Notes: generated from the sequence alone by a model not told the origin. Positions 1-10,894 are shown, numbered from the stretch's first letter. The stretch: DNA of 64,000 bases from Nemopilema nomurai (GCA_003864495.1 ML133493.1:2487820-2551819), one strand, 5' to 3'. Numbers and translations are program-made.

Positions 1-19
1 AATTCATCCCGAGAATAAC

Positions 20-3000
20 ATGGGAGTTGAAGAGGAAGACAGTGATTCCTGCAAAAGTTTCGCTGAAAATGACGAGGAGTGGAATCCAGAAGGAGATGAA
101 GCTGAATTCGAAGACAGCGAAGAAGAATTTATAAATGAGGAGGAAATAGACAGTGATGAAAATGACAATGATGAAAAAGTAACCAATGAAACAAGAGGGA
201 ACATTAGGTAAACTATCATGATGACGTCATTGCATAATCAAATTTTTTAATTGAAAGTGAAATTATATGACAGAAAAGGTATGAACAAGTCACATAATAG
301 GTAATATTCTCCACCATACTGTACTATTCGATAAGGAATATTTGAAAACTTGTTGAACTTGTAAACAAAAGAAAATCCTATGGAAGAAATATATTGTAAT
401 CTTGATCCATATAGTGCATTAATTTATCATGTGTATTTGTTAAAACAAGTAAAATAACTTTTTTGGAAACAAATAGTTTATTAGTGTAAAAAATATTTAC
501 TTTTGCTGAAATTTCACATCCATCTCACAAATTATATTTTACTTTCCAGCAATGATGCAACCTACACTGTTGGGAGTGAACCAAAGTTCATTGTATTTTA
601 CTCGCTGCTATTCAATCTGTTTAGTATGTTCTGTTTTCGATGTAAAGCTGATCATCCATCTGTGTCGATGAAAAAGAATGGAACCATGGTGACAGTAAGC
701 CAGGACTGTACGGCATGTGGAGAAAATGCATTCACCTGGAAGTCGCAACCAACGATGAAGGGTGGTTTTCCGGCAGGCAATATGTTGCTAAGTTTTGGAA
801 GCCTTATGGCAGGCGCATCAATCAGCAAGATACTTCTGGTTTTTCGGCACATGGGATTATCAGCATATACTGCCAGAACCTACTTCTACCATCAACAGAG
901 GTTCCTTTTTCCATCTGTTCTAAGACATTGGGAAGTCTATCGTTCAAAACTGGTGCAAGAGCTTGCCAATAGAGACGATCTGGTATGGTGTGGTGATGGC
1001 CGATTCGACTCCATGGGCCATAGTGCTAAATATGGTGCCTATACCATGCTTTGCTGTACATTGATGAAAATTGTTCATTTTGAAATTGTTCAGGTAAGGT
1101 ACCATAATTTTTCAAACATGGTATAAATTATTTATACTGCAAAATCTATTCAACCATTGAAATAAAGCTGCAGAAAACTATAAAACCTTAGCTTCTCAAC
1201 TAATTTATGTGTCAGGGGATCATTTTAAAAATCAACAAGGTGGGCTCTATTGGTTCTGGCAGGATGGGTTTTGCACATTAGCACAATTCAAGTTCTTTTC
1301 ACATGAATACATCTATCAAAATTTAGAAAACTGAACACTTATATGCTTATTTAATTTCCGAAAATAAATTGAAATTATGATGAATTATGAAGTTATGAAT
1401 TATGAAGCCTTGAGTTATGAAGCCATGGTAGGTAAAATAAAATAATCAAGACTCTATCCCCTGAGCCCATTTGATGTCATCTCTTTAGTGCCAATCTTAC
1501 AAGTATGATTTTCTTGCTTTCTAAAGGCAAATGAAACAAATGGCAGCAATCAAATGGAACTGGAAGGAGTAAAGCGATCGTTTAGTTTTTTATCATCTTT
1601 TTGTATATATGTACCAATATTCATATCGGATAGACACTACGGAATCTCAAAATGGATACGCGAGAATCAGCCTCAAACAAAACATTATTTTGATTTATGG
1701 CATGTGGTTAAATCAATTATGAAAAGGGTAAGAAGTAGCGGGAAAGAGAAGGGATGTGAGATACTTCTTCTATGGATGAAAGGAATTCGTAATCACCTTT
1801 ACTGGTGCGCAACCTCAACTAAAGTTGGATTTGGGGACCTTATTTTGGCAAAATGGAAATCATTTATTAACCATATTGCAAATAAACACAGGAATCACGA
1901 AGACCCCCTATTTGGAAATTGTGTCCATGAACCAATTACTGAAAGAAGAAAATGGATCAAAATAGGTATTGATACATCATTCCTTTTTGTTGACATTTTG
2001 TTTTAATTACACTAGTTTGTGGAAAACAGGTAGTTTTTCTTTCTCACTTTTCCATATAAACTTTACAGGTACAGCACCATTTGACAAACTGAAGGCAATT
2101 GTATCCGATCCAAAACTTTGCGGTGCAGTTAAGATGCTATCATCCAATGACCAAACCAGTTGTCTTGAGAGTTTTCATTCAACTCTTAATCAATGGCACC
2201 CAAAAATGTTGCATTTCTCCTGGATGGGAACAAATGTAACGTAAAAGTTTGGTGCTACGATTCATGCAAAGAGCAAAGCTTTTCAACTATTTTCAAACAT
2301 ATTAGTTAAAATAATGAAATATTTTGGAAAGGCCTAGTGAAAAGTTAAACATGTTTATATATCAATATAATTTGGATTTTTTATTCAATTAGCCAAGATA
2401 CAAGTTGAACCTCAATTATGTTATTATAAGGAGAGGCAACAAGAATATTAAAATTGAGATTAGAGGTGCAAACTTTGAATAAAATTCAAATATCATTTTT
2501 CTAGACACGCTTTGGCAACATTGCATTTTAATGAAAACCTCCAAAGAAAACCAATGACATCCAACACAGGAGATGAATACTTCAAGGTGTCTTATCCCAA
2601 ATATAAACTAGGTGAAGAAATTGTGAGAAAGATACCTGTTATGCCTACTTATGGTAAGTGTGGTATCCATTTCACACATTATTCAATCTAATTTGATTAG
2701 TTTTTTCAAAATACCATGAAATGTTTTTGGTTTTTAACAGGATATGTTCAGGATATCATGGATGTACTGCTGTTTGAAACCAAGACCGACCTAGCAACCA
2801 TCAGCAGTAAATATGAAAGAAAGAATCCGGGCTCACTTTTGGACCAATTTCCAAATCGCAAAAGAAAGCAGGAAGCCATTGAGCATTTCAGAGTGCGGCA
2901 GTCAAAAGACATTTTTACACTTTACCCCCAAGGTACATCACAAAATGCCTTTTGACTTTGTTTTCCATCTGATATGAGATTGAGCTTCTGCCCCTGAGTT

Positions 3001-3330
3001 TATTTATGTAATTACCTTTTATGGTTCTACAGTCTCTGTAGCTGTATTATGAAGAACTGTTCTTTGTTTTATTTTTGATTTATAATGAGTTTGTTATCAC
3101 ATCACATGCATAGTATTTGTAATATTTTTATGCCAAAATACAATTTAAAAGACCAAATGATTGCAATGTATATTAAATTCAGCTTTTTATGCATTGTAGC
3201 AGAGGAGCAACAAGCAATGTTGGAGGAGCAGAAAACAGCAGCAATGACCCCTGTTGTCGGTAGAAAAACACCAAAGTGTAAAAATTGTGGGAATCTAAGA
3301 AAAGGTCACCCTAAGAATTCCTGCCCCTGA
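20..3330 (+). CDS. DDE transposase-like protein, 7 exons, intact
   Basis: Exons 20-207, 550-1093, 1527-1965, 2069-2240, 2505-2653, 2741-2932 and 3200-3330 join in phase through GT-AG introns into 604 residues without a stop. Residues 1-62 are very acidic. A four-Cys zinc-ribbon-like group follows (C91, C94, C116, C119), then an RNase H-like core: D211 in WCGDGRFDS, D278 in ISDRHYGI, the WH pair at 301-302 in FDLWHVVKS and E423 in SCLESFH, a plausible DDE triad. A zinc-knuckle-like C588/C591/H598/C603 ends the protein. I recognise this as a family repeated in cnidarian genomes; the WH motif recalls Kolobok-type transposases, but that assignment is uncertain. The frame is open upstream of ATG 20 to the window edge, so more 5' sequence may exist. 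It converges with the P2X7-domain gene. It could be active or domesticated; intactness and multiple introns do not decide. Confidence 0.75.
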
Positions 3331-3379
3331 TTTGGATTGATTTTTATTTAAGCCCTTTGATAGATTTCTAAATATCTAT

Positions 3380-3385
3380 TTTATT
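3380..3385 (-). terminator. Candidate poly(A) signal of the P2X7-domain gene
   Basis: AATAAA on the minus strand about 140 bases beyond the stop codon. It lies in the 193-bp gap between the two convergent genes, so their 3' UTRs probably overlap or nearly touch. Position only; no transcript evidence. Confidence 0.35.
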
Positions 3386-3523
3386 GTTCCAAAGACAACA
3401 AGGATACACCATACAATTTAAAAATTAATCAAGTCAAATGATGTTTCAACACATTCTGAAGAACACCCTTTACTTTGCTAAAAGTATGAAAGATCTATCA
3501 AAATACACAGTTTTAACAAACCT

Positions 3524-4490
3524 TTAATTTCTTTTTTCTGAATCTCTATAGCCTTTTGTAGTTCCACTACCAAACTTTTCCCGAATGGCATGATAGATGC
3601 AAGCAGGGAGGGGTCTGGAATTTCCCCAGCCCATGTAGCCAAACAACCATTGTGCCAACCAACGATATGATACTGCTCTCAAATATCTGATGAAAATGAC
3701 AGCACATGTTAAACTGCCAAAATAATTTCCTCTTAAAACTATTAATCATATACATGACTTGCTTCATTAAGTTGTATATAATGTATTTCATGTTTTTAAA
3801 AAAGGTTTGCTTAATTTCTTTCAATTTATTTTGTTACTTACTCGTGTAGGCTTGTCTTCCTGCGATACTTTCTTCCTTGTCTGTCCCTTAGCAGTGGGCC
3901 AACATTCTGAAGCACAGTTGCATTTGACATGGCAATGAAATCATCGTGTTGTGTAATACATGATATTCGTTCAATGCTTCCGTCAAATGCAAGTTTACCC
4001 TGTGCTTCATTTACCTCAGTGCAGCATCTGTACTCCAAAGCACCAACAAGATAATCAACTTTACATTTTCCACATCTACACCTGCAAAAAAAGCCATAAT
4101 GCCATAGTCATAATCAATTAAGTTTACGATGGTGCGACCCTCCGGGCCTGGCCTAGGCACTGTACACGACGCTTGCTAATTTCGGTTGATGCCTACAGTA
4201 TTTAGACATCATTTAAACTAAAGATAACGAGTTTTAAACATATATTTGTCATTTATGGAATAAACTTACCATGAACTAACTTCTGTATTTTGTTCGTACC
4301 GCTCTCGCAAAATTGCCGGGGTTAGGCCGTCATGATCGTGGCCTAGGTCTTCCTCATCGCTACTTGATTCCGTGTCTGCCAAGGGTTCGAATTGGTATGG
4401 CCTGACTGGAACACCGTAAACAGCAACTGCCCCCTCTTCTTCTTCGGAAACTTCTAAGCTAATGTCACTTTCGTCCGACATGGTGAACAT
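3524..4490 (-). CDS. Stand-alone P2X7 C-terminal (ballast-type) domain protein
   Basis: Three exons (4490-4270, 4081-3842, 3686-3524) splice in phase via GT-AG introns to 207 residues. The N-terminus is acidic (EVSEEEEG; SSSDEEDLG). The rest resembles the cysteine-rich cytoplasmic ballast of the P2X7 receptor: WCRCGKC at the exon 1/2 joint, YRCC, SCITQHDDF, then in exon 3 RAVSYRWLAQWLFGYMGWG and CIYHAIREKF, which line up with the end of vertebrate P2X7. There is no transmembrane helix and no ATP-binding ectodomain, so this is not a channel. Such free-standing domains are often named P2X purinoceptor 7-like in invertebrates; their function is unknown, with zinc binding expected from the cysteines. 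A second in-frame ATG at 4481 is an alternative start. An AATAAA lies about 140 bp past the stop (3385-3380, -). Confidence 0.85.
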
Positions 4491-5167
4491 TCAAATACTA
4501 AAGATACGATCGCAAACTCTGCCAGAAAATTTGTTGTCCTCGAATCATGAACATGCGCGCTTCGTGTCCATAACTTTACGTCACAGCTCGCTAGTGTCTA
4601 GTCCCCCTTCGCCGTTTTTGGTTGAAAAATTATTGTCAGTTTAGGGGTGTTTAAGTTAATTTTTAATAGTCTTCCTTCTTGAAATAGCTAATGCAAACTA
4701 TTTTTCCTGTACAGTTTTGGATGGAGAAATCGATTAAGCGAATAAAAAATTTGGTTTCATTTCCTCTTTAAGAAAACCAATTGATTACTGTGACGTGGTC
4801 TATGGTATTGGGTACCAAAATGCAAAAAGGAATGTTCTAGACAAAAAGTTTGCACTAAATAGTGGGATAACTATCTATTGCATGGGCATATCTTATAATT
4901 TTCGCAATAAACTTCTGGCTCTATGCTTATCAATTATCAAAAACCTGCTGAAGGTATGGAAAGAACATCATATTTGAATATTTGGTTTTATTTTGTGGTG
5001 AAAATGTTTTGTATATGTAACAAATTTACCCTGATCTTTTAACATGCTTTAGTGCTAGCAAACTTGAATATCAATGAGGCTATCATACAATCTCATCTAT
5101 CATAAAAATAGCTGTTGACCATGTCTTGTGTTCAAAACACAATTTCTTAGTTCTGTAGGAGACTCAC
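4491..5167. other. Non-coding stretch, PAK1IP1 intron 3
   Basis: No exon of either neighbour is recognisable here. A 60-codon plus-strand frame at 4795-4977 looks like chance. If the two genes to the left form a mobile element, its right end should lie in this stretch, perhaps in the C/G-richer segment 4590-4650; no terminal inverted repeat can be confirmed because the left end is outside the window. Confidence 0.4.
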
Positions 5168-6820
5168 CACTTTGCTGTACCAAAGAGCCCAGTTCTACAT
5201 GCTTCTTCAGATTGTACAGTCTATAAAATCAATATAATAAAGCAATTTAGCATTATTTTGAAAGATCATAGTTCTATATTCTAAATTTAGAGCCAAAAAA
5301 TGTTCACTGAGAAGTGGATTTGATGCATGGTGTAACATCAATTCCCCATTATAATTGGAAACAAATAAAAAAACCTTTTCTAAAACATGCCTTATAGTTT
5401 CATCAGTACTGCCACTGGCCAGGAACTTGCCTCCAGTCGCAACTGATTTAATGCACCCATCATGGCCTTGATCCGTGAATGTGGGAGTAAATTCCCATTC
5501 CTATAAAACAAAATAAAAATGAAAGGTTATCGATACTTTTCTGTATTGTTGTCAGCAAAAATACTTGTTTAGTTGTCAGTTTCTTGCCTAACATGATAAG
5601 AAAAAAAGAAAAAATGTTCTCAAACTATGAGTCAAAACAAAGTTAAGGGCTAGAAATTTGATTGGCAGATTTAATTGATATTTACGCTAATACATGAAGT
5701 GAAGGTTTAATTTTAATAAAACCATTTTCTCTTTTGGCAAGCTGCTTGGATCAGTTACTCAAGAAGGTACCAAAGCTTGCTATTCGTGGGTTTTTCATAG
5801 CTTAAATAATCTTCTCCTGGTACACACTTTTTTTTATAGGGAACCACTTTATAAGGAACCTTCACATAGAAGGCCGAAATATTTAATGAGCTAAAAACGA
5901 AAATCACTAAGGATTACTACTAGGATTACTAGGATTACTAGGAAACGAATACTACTAAAAACGCAATCCCTAAGGAACTTTTCGATTTGAAAGGTTTCTA
6001 TAACTGCAAGCATCAAGAACTGAGAAGCTGGTTCCATTTATTTGCAGCCAATACTCGCATAGATCGTTTGCTATTTGTGTGTTAAGTGCTTCGTTGAGTA
6101 GTTTCCGCATATGCTGCCTTACCCCTCTGTCTATTTAGTGTTAAGGCTTATTGATGTGCAGTGAAAATTAAGGAACTTTTAAGGAACATTTGGTACTAAA
6201 ATCTGATGATTTGAAGTCTACGAATAAGGAACTTTTGGAACTAGGCCTTGAGGTAGGTTCCATATAAAAAAACGTGTATATTTAATTCTTAAGTTCAAAC
6301 TAAAAGTTCTAAAGTACTAACCTAACCCAAGTATAACAATTTATTGACATTCTTCAGTAAATATGCTCATAGAAAATTACAGTAAAAAGTACAAAATCAA
6401 GGTTTGGATTATGAATGGATCAAATCTATGTGTGCCATACTTTTCGCGGCAGCTCTGTATCTATCAAAAAAGAATGCACACCAAAAGATTGTATCAAATT
6501 ATAACCCATACTTTTGCATCTAGATACTTAGCTACTCATCTTTTTACATCAGTTATCAAACAAAATTCGATGTCAATGCTGAAGTTCTTTCGGAATCAAC
6601 TATCAATGATAGTGTCGAGAGCGTGTTTTAGGCCTATGATGCCTCGGTTGCGAGCAAAAATTTCACGTGCTGCAGTATCTTCAGACAAATATTTAAGTAC
6701 GAAAATTTTTCTTAAGTGAGCATAAGATTCTGATACCTTTTCATCTTCCTTCTTGTGGGACAAGAGAACCCCAACAAGGACATGATTGTACGTACCAATG
6801 ATTACTTCTATCGACGCCAT
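5168..6820 (-). CDS. PAK1IP1: PAK1IP1-like WD40 protein, first three exons (3' partial)
   Basis: Exons 6820-6737, 5500-5391 and 5220-5168 splice to about 82 residues matching the N-terminus of PAK1IP1 (yeast Mak11): MASIEVIIGTYNHVLVG, then GCIKSVATGGKFLASGSTDE and LYNLKKHVELGSLVQQSG, the first WD40 blade. PAK1IP1/Mak11 acts in nucleolar 60S ribosome assembly and binds PAK1 in vertebrates. ATG 6820 is chosen because the family begins at this point; the frame is open upstream to 6943 without homology. Exon 3 ends with a GTGAGT donor at 5167, and no later WD40 exon is seen on the minus strand down to base 1, so the remaining blades must lie left of the window beyond the transposase/P2X7-domain pair, or the gene is truncated. 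Intron 2 (5390-5221) has a GC donor. Confidence 0.8.
5821..6280. mobile_element. MITE-like element with about 25-bp terminal inverted repeats
   Basis: The left end (5821-5845) and the reverse complement of the right end (6256-6280) match at about 22 of 25 bases: TACACAC, a T run, then ATAGGGAACC versus TATACAC, a T run, then ATATGGAACC. The outer bases allow a TA target duplication. The inside is non-coding, with several AAGGAAC(C/T)T motifs and a short direct repeat. Length, inverted ends and lack of coding capacity fit a miniature inverted-repeat transposon, perhaps Tc1/mariner-mobilised. It lies in PAK1IP1 intron 1. Confidence 0.55.
5909..5942. repeat. Short tandem repeat, AGGATTACT units
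   Basis: Three to four imperfect copies of a 9-11 base unit (GGATTACTA) in direct order inside the MITE-like element. Confidence 0.6.
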
Positions 6821-8122
6821 GATTAATCGACGTGCAGTGATGTGGTTGTTGCTCCTTGAAGATTGGTAGCCACAGTTCTGCTGAAAAGGCAGAAAAATGT
6901 TACGCAATGACTTTCCTACCGGTGGTACTTTTCCCAAATTCAAACAAAATGCGGTTCATTTATTACCGGGCCCCCTCATTTTTTGTAAAACAATAGAGCT
7001 TTTTTAAACATCTTTTGCTATAATTGTTAAAATCTCCCTTGCCCCTCCACTTTCCAATCTGCGTCGGAGCCCATGGTAAGGGGCGTACGCCCCTACCCCT
7101 ATTTCTACAGGGCAATTATTATTTTCTACTGATTTTTGCGCTAGCTTAAGGGCAATTTTACAAAGTCATACCTATGCCCCCCCTTCTAATAATGCTGGAT
7201 CCATCCATGCATACGTTGAAATTGCTTCATAAAGGTGCATATGCGTTTATCTATCATTACTGGAGTAAGATAAGAATCATAAAGAATTGATAGGACAGGG
7301 GTTGACCCTTTTGCGAACCAAGAGTTGTTGGGAGTGATGCAAGGTTAAAGAATAATGTAAGTTTAAGGAGCACGCGTAAAGAACTCAAAGTCTTCAATAA
7401 AGAGACTTTTTCAGTGTGTACACGTTTTATTATAAGTATTTCAAAGTATTTTAAAAGATTCGAAGAAAATTGTGCTGTAAAAGAGCAATACGTTGTTGTT
7501 GTCTTCTACATTCTTCACAAATGCTATATGATTCATCTTATGTAAAACTACACATGCTTAGTAATGTGAAATTTTCTAATTTTATGTTTAAAAAATGTTT
7601 AGTGTTTGATAAATTCCATAGCTTCGCATCAACCAAGATAGCATTCTTCCTTTTTTTCAGGAAGAACTATCATAAATTATCAACACTATGATTTCTAGCA
7701 ATATGCTGTGGATTCATCATCCCTGTATAAATTCACTCCCAGACATTTTGTAAAAAACAAGTTAAGTTACTCAGAGACTCAACATTGAAAAACTCTGCCA
7801 AAACTTGCTTTCTATTGGCAGTCTCTCCTCTCTTTTGAATATCGATCTTAAAAGCTGTCTCACAAAACCAGCTACGTTTAAACCATGTTGAAAAACAGTT
7901 GACACTGCACAACTATGACTTGAGCAACTACAAGGAAAAAATTTATGCCAGCTCCATCAGCTCTTTCTTGTATCACAAATGCAAAAATGGTGCTCCAAAA
8001 AAATACAGCTAAATTATTAATATGTTCTTGGTTTTCATGATTGCAGCAAAATTATCTGAAAATATACTAATTACAAAAACAGCCACTATACATAATAACA
8101 CAAAATTCTAAATGTTTACAGT
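6821..8122. other. Intergenic, PAK1IP1 promoter side and CYSTM downstream side
   Basis: No coding exon recognised. The segment at about 6960-7210 is richer in C/G tracts (GGGCCCCCTC, GGGGCGTACGCCCCTA palindrome at 7080-7095, CCCCCCCTTCTAATAATGC) than its surroundings and looks like part of a dispersed repeat, but this cannot be shown from one copy. The remainder is AT-rich. The small frame at 7470-7691 has no recognisable features. Confidence 0.3.
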
Positions 8123-8128
8123 TTTATT
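8123..8128 (-). terminator. Candidate poly(A) signal of the CYSTM-like gene
   Basis: AATAAA on the minus strand about 240 bases past the stop at 8371, a usual distance for a short 3' UTR. Confidence 0.4.
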
Positions 8129-8370
8129 GGAGCAGAGGACAGCATATACCTGTCAACAAAAATCAAAACTATTTTCCATGATAAGTTCATGAAGCTTTTC
8201 AAAGTGTTAAGAAAAAGGGTGGTGCCATCAAGACTTTCTGTTTCCAAAATTGTTCAATATTACAGCAGTAAAGACATTCTACATGCTGCAATACCTTATC
8301 TTTATAACATTTCATGAGACTTGCATGAATATTACTGTTGATGAATGTCTGTGCCATAACTGTGCCACAC

Positions 8371-8757
8371 CTAATCATTTAGTAAACAACAGCAAAGGCA
8401 GGCAGCGCATAGAGCACAAAGGGCACACTCCTCTCCACTGGTGTCTCTTTTTCTTTCTTGATAAACATAAGTGGTGGCTGGTTGTGGCTGTGTATAAACA
8501 ACCGTGGAGTGGTGATGTTGGTCATATCCCTGTGCAGGATAGCCTCCAGGTGGAGGGTAGCCACCATATTGCTGTGGTGGGTATGGTTGCTGAGGATAGT
8601 ACCCCTGAGGTGGTGCTCCTCCCACATGTGGTGGGGCCATCTGCGGCTCTTGTGGCGTGTAAGGAGGTGGTGGTGGTGCTTGGTAAGGATCAGGACCACC
8701 AGGGGGGTATCCAGGGTTAAAGGGGGGAGCCCCTGGCTGCTGTTGTGGATATGCCAT
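8371..8757 (-). CDS. CYSTM-type Pro/Tyr/Gln-rich, Cys-rich tail protein
   Basis: A single coding exon gives 128 residues from ATG 8757. The first two thirds are Pro-, Tyr-, Gln- and Gly-rich (PYPPQQYGGYPPPGGYPAQG) with a PPPPPY stretch that contains a PPxY-type WW-binding motif. The end is a short hydrophobic cysteine cluster, ECALCALCAACLCCCLLND, the hallmark of cysteine-rich transmembrane (CYSTM) proteins, which are probably palmitoylated and tail-anchored. Vertebrate CYSTM1 and many invertebrate proteins share this build; exact orthology is not claimed. A splice acceptor (TGTCTTAG) lies just upstream of the ATG (exon begins at 8770), so a 5' UTR exon further right is expected. Confidence 0.8.
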   Translation of the reverse strand: MAYPQQQPGAPPFNPGYPPGGPDPYQAPPPPPYTPQEPQMAPPHVGGAPPQGYYPQQPYPPQQYGGYPPPGGYPAQGYDQHHHSTVVYTQPQPATTYVYQERKRDTSGEECALCALCAACLCCCLLND

Positions 8758-8770
8758 TGATACCAAAGTT

Positions 8771-10689
8771 CTAAGACAGAGAAAGTTATGTTAAATTGAT
8801 TGGTCAACTTTCTGGTTAATTAAGGAGCAAATGGAAGGCTTAAAATTTATATCAATTTAAACCAAAAAGATTTTAATTAACCCTGTCACTATCATACAAT
8901 AAAAATGTCATACAAAAAAGAAGCTTGGCAGAAATACATAAATCTGCTTGTAGTAAGGTTAAGGAGCTAGTGGTCAAAAACACATGAGACGTAAAAAAGT
9001 GTGTATTGATCCAAATTATATCAATATAGGCATAATATTAAATTTATTGAAGCAATTGATACAAGCTTCTGATAACTGTTAACTATTATTCACTTTTGAA
9101 TTACTACTATCATATCACATCATGATATATAAATTCAAATTTTCACAAGCCTTATGAAAGACTTATGTAGACTTATAAACATCACATGACAGACGCATTA
9201 TAAACATGTCACCAAAATTTATGATGTATCTATGCGTGGAGAACCTCTATAAAGAACCTGAAGTCAGATGGTCTTCTGGCATGAAAAATTAATAGCTTCA
9301 TTCCCAATGACTTGCAAATCATAGCTGGCAGTTCATAAATTAAACATTAGAACAAAGGCACCTGTTATAACTTTAAAATGTTGCACTGAAAAAAGTGTTC
9401 CTAAGAAATAGTGTTTTACTATTGTTTGACCATGGTTGAAACTGAAATCATAAAAGATATTGAAAATTTCAAAAAACTTTTAAAAAAATTGCAGAACATT
9501 TCAAATTTAAATATTGCTCCAGCAAATCTATGAAAAAATTAAAATTTTGAAATATTAGGCATGGTACAGCAATGGGTTCTGTTGGAAACTTGTTGTTGTA
9601 CCAAGGTCATTTCAGCTTAACCATGGTTGAGCAATTGCTTTTTCGCAGAGGAGAGCTTTGTAAAAAATAAACATTTCAGTCCTATTTACTGCATTTTGAC
9701 TGTTTAATGGCATTTGGCTGGATATCTGTTTATAGGAACTCTTAGCAATAATAAAATTGAAAGGTTTTTGTTGTGATCAATAGCACTTCAATGCCCCCTT
9801 TCTATCAACAAGTTTTGTGAAGCAATGCTGAAATTCTCAAGGCAATCTTGCTTGAATATATGCATTCCATTTAAACAGCAATGCAAGCAGAAAATGAAGC
9901 TCTAGTAGCACCCAAAATAGCCTGTTTAGAGTAAATATCCACCCCCAAAAAAAGGATTTAGGATGTTTTTTTTTCTGCTATCTTCCGCATCATTGCTATA
10001 AGAAAATGACACATGATTAAATAAGGCCCATGATATTGTAAACCAACTGTCTTAAGAAGTGAACTGCTTTTAACTATCACAAAAAGTCAAAAAATTGATT
10101 GTTCCTTTTTAACAATAATGAAAATATAATTCGTATACAATTTGAAGCACATTGCTTTTGTATGGACATTTAATCTAAGTATGCCTTGCTTTGAAAAATC
10201 TGTTTACCTATAAACATTCAATGTTAAGTCAGCTGTTGTTTTAGTAGATCAATGACATAAATCTACGCAGCACATTCAGATAATGCCTCATCTGATCCAA
10301 AAAGCCATCAGCCTTTTCTGGTTTTATCAAGCTTGAGCCAAGCGTATTTTAGAACGCAATCACTTTCAGTATGGAGTTTGGTAGCAAGAAAGCGTGAAAC
10401 CAATTAGGGAAGGTCATTTTACTCTTATACTTGAATGAAAACATTGAATTTGCAGTCTTGAAAAGTAGGAACAACTCGGGTGCTTTTTTCAGAAGAAATG
10501 TAAACTCTGGGAAACGCAAACAACTGTCCGCATCTTTGTCTTCGGTTCGTCCCTTAGGCCAACATCTGCTGTGTCAGTGAAAGCGCGTATTTGTTTACAA
10601 ACCAAAATGGCTGTAAAATTGACAGTGAGGTGAGAATGGCTCTAGCACATGTTTGATATAAGATTGTAGTGTTTAAAGCATCAACTTAC
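8771..10689 (-). other. Probable 5' UTR intron of the CYSTM-like gene
   Basis: An AT-rich stretch with no open frame worth noting, bounded by a good acceptor at 8771-8772 and a GTAAGT donor at 10689-10684 on the minus strand. The link between the two is inferred from the signals only. Confidence 0.35.
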
Positions 10690-10894
10690 GGATTACTGCA
10701 CTTCTCTAACTTGTCTTTTTGTCTCCGGTTTCTGCAAACCTACTGTCCTCCGCAGGAGTTTTCTCCTTTTCTAACGCCTGTGACGTCATTCTGGAAATAT
10801 AACTGAGCAATGGTCGTTGCGTAAGAACTGGAACAAAGCCGTGAAGCAAACTGTTAAATTCCTTCCAAGTGCGGCGATGGATTTCACAACTCAT
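10690..10894 (-). promoter_or_regulatory. Possible first non-coding exon and promoter of the CYSTM-like gene
   Basis: On the minus strand this segment ends in a consensus donor (TCC then GTAAGTTGA). A perfect CRE palindrome TGACGTCA is at 10781-10788, and the local G+C is higher than in the flanks. The short frame here (10894-10706) stops before the donor, so it is unlikely to be coding. CREB/ATF control is only a possibility. Confidence 0.3.

Noticed and set aside
3524..4490. A P2X7 ion-channel receptor gene
   Set aside because: Only the cytoplasmic ballast-like part is present; no transmembrane helices or ATP-binding ectodomain are encoded in or near it.
6821..6943. N-terminal extension of PAK1IP1 from an upstream ATG at 6943
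   Set aside because: The frame is open but the residues have no family similarity; the family start matches MASIEV at 6820.
8250..8760. Plus-strand and alternative minus-strand frames over the CYSTM-like exon
   Set aside because: Shadows of the Pro/Tyr-rich coding strand; low-complexity codons keep other frames open.
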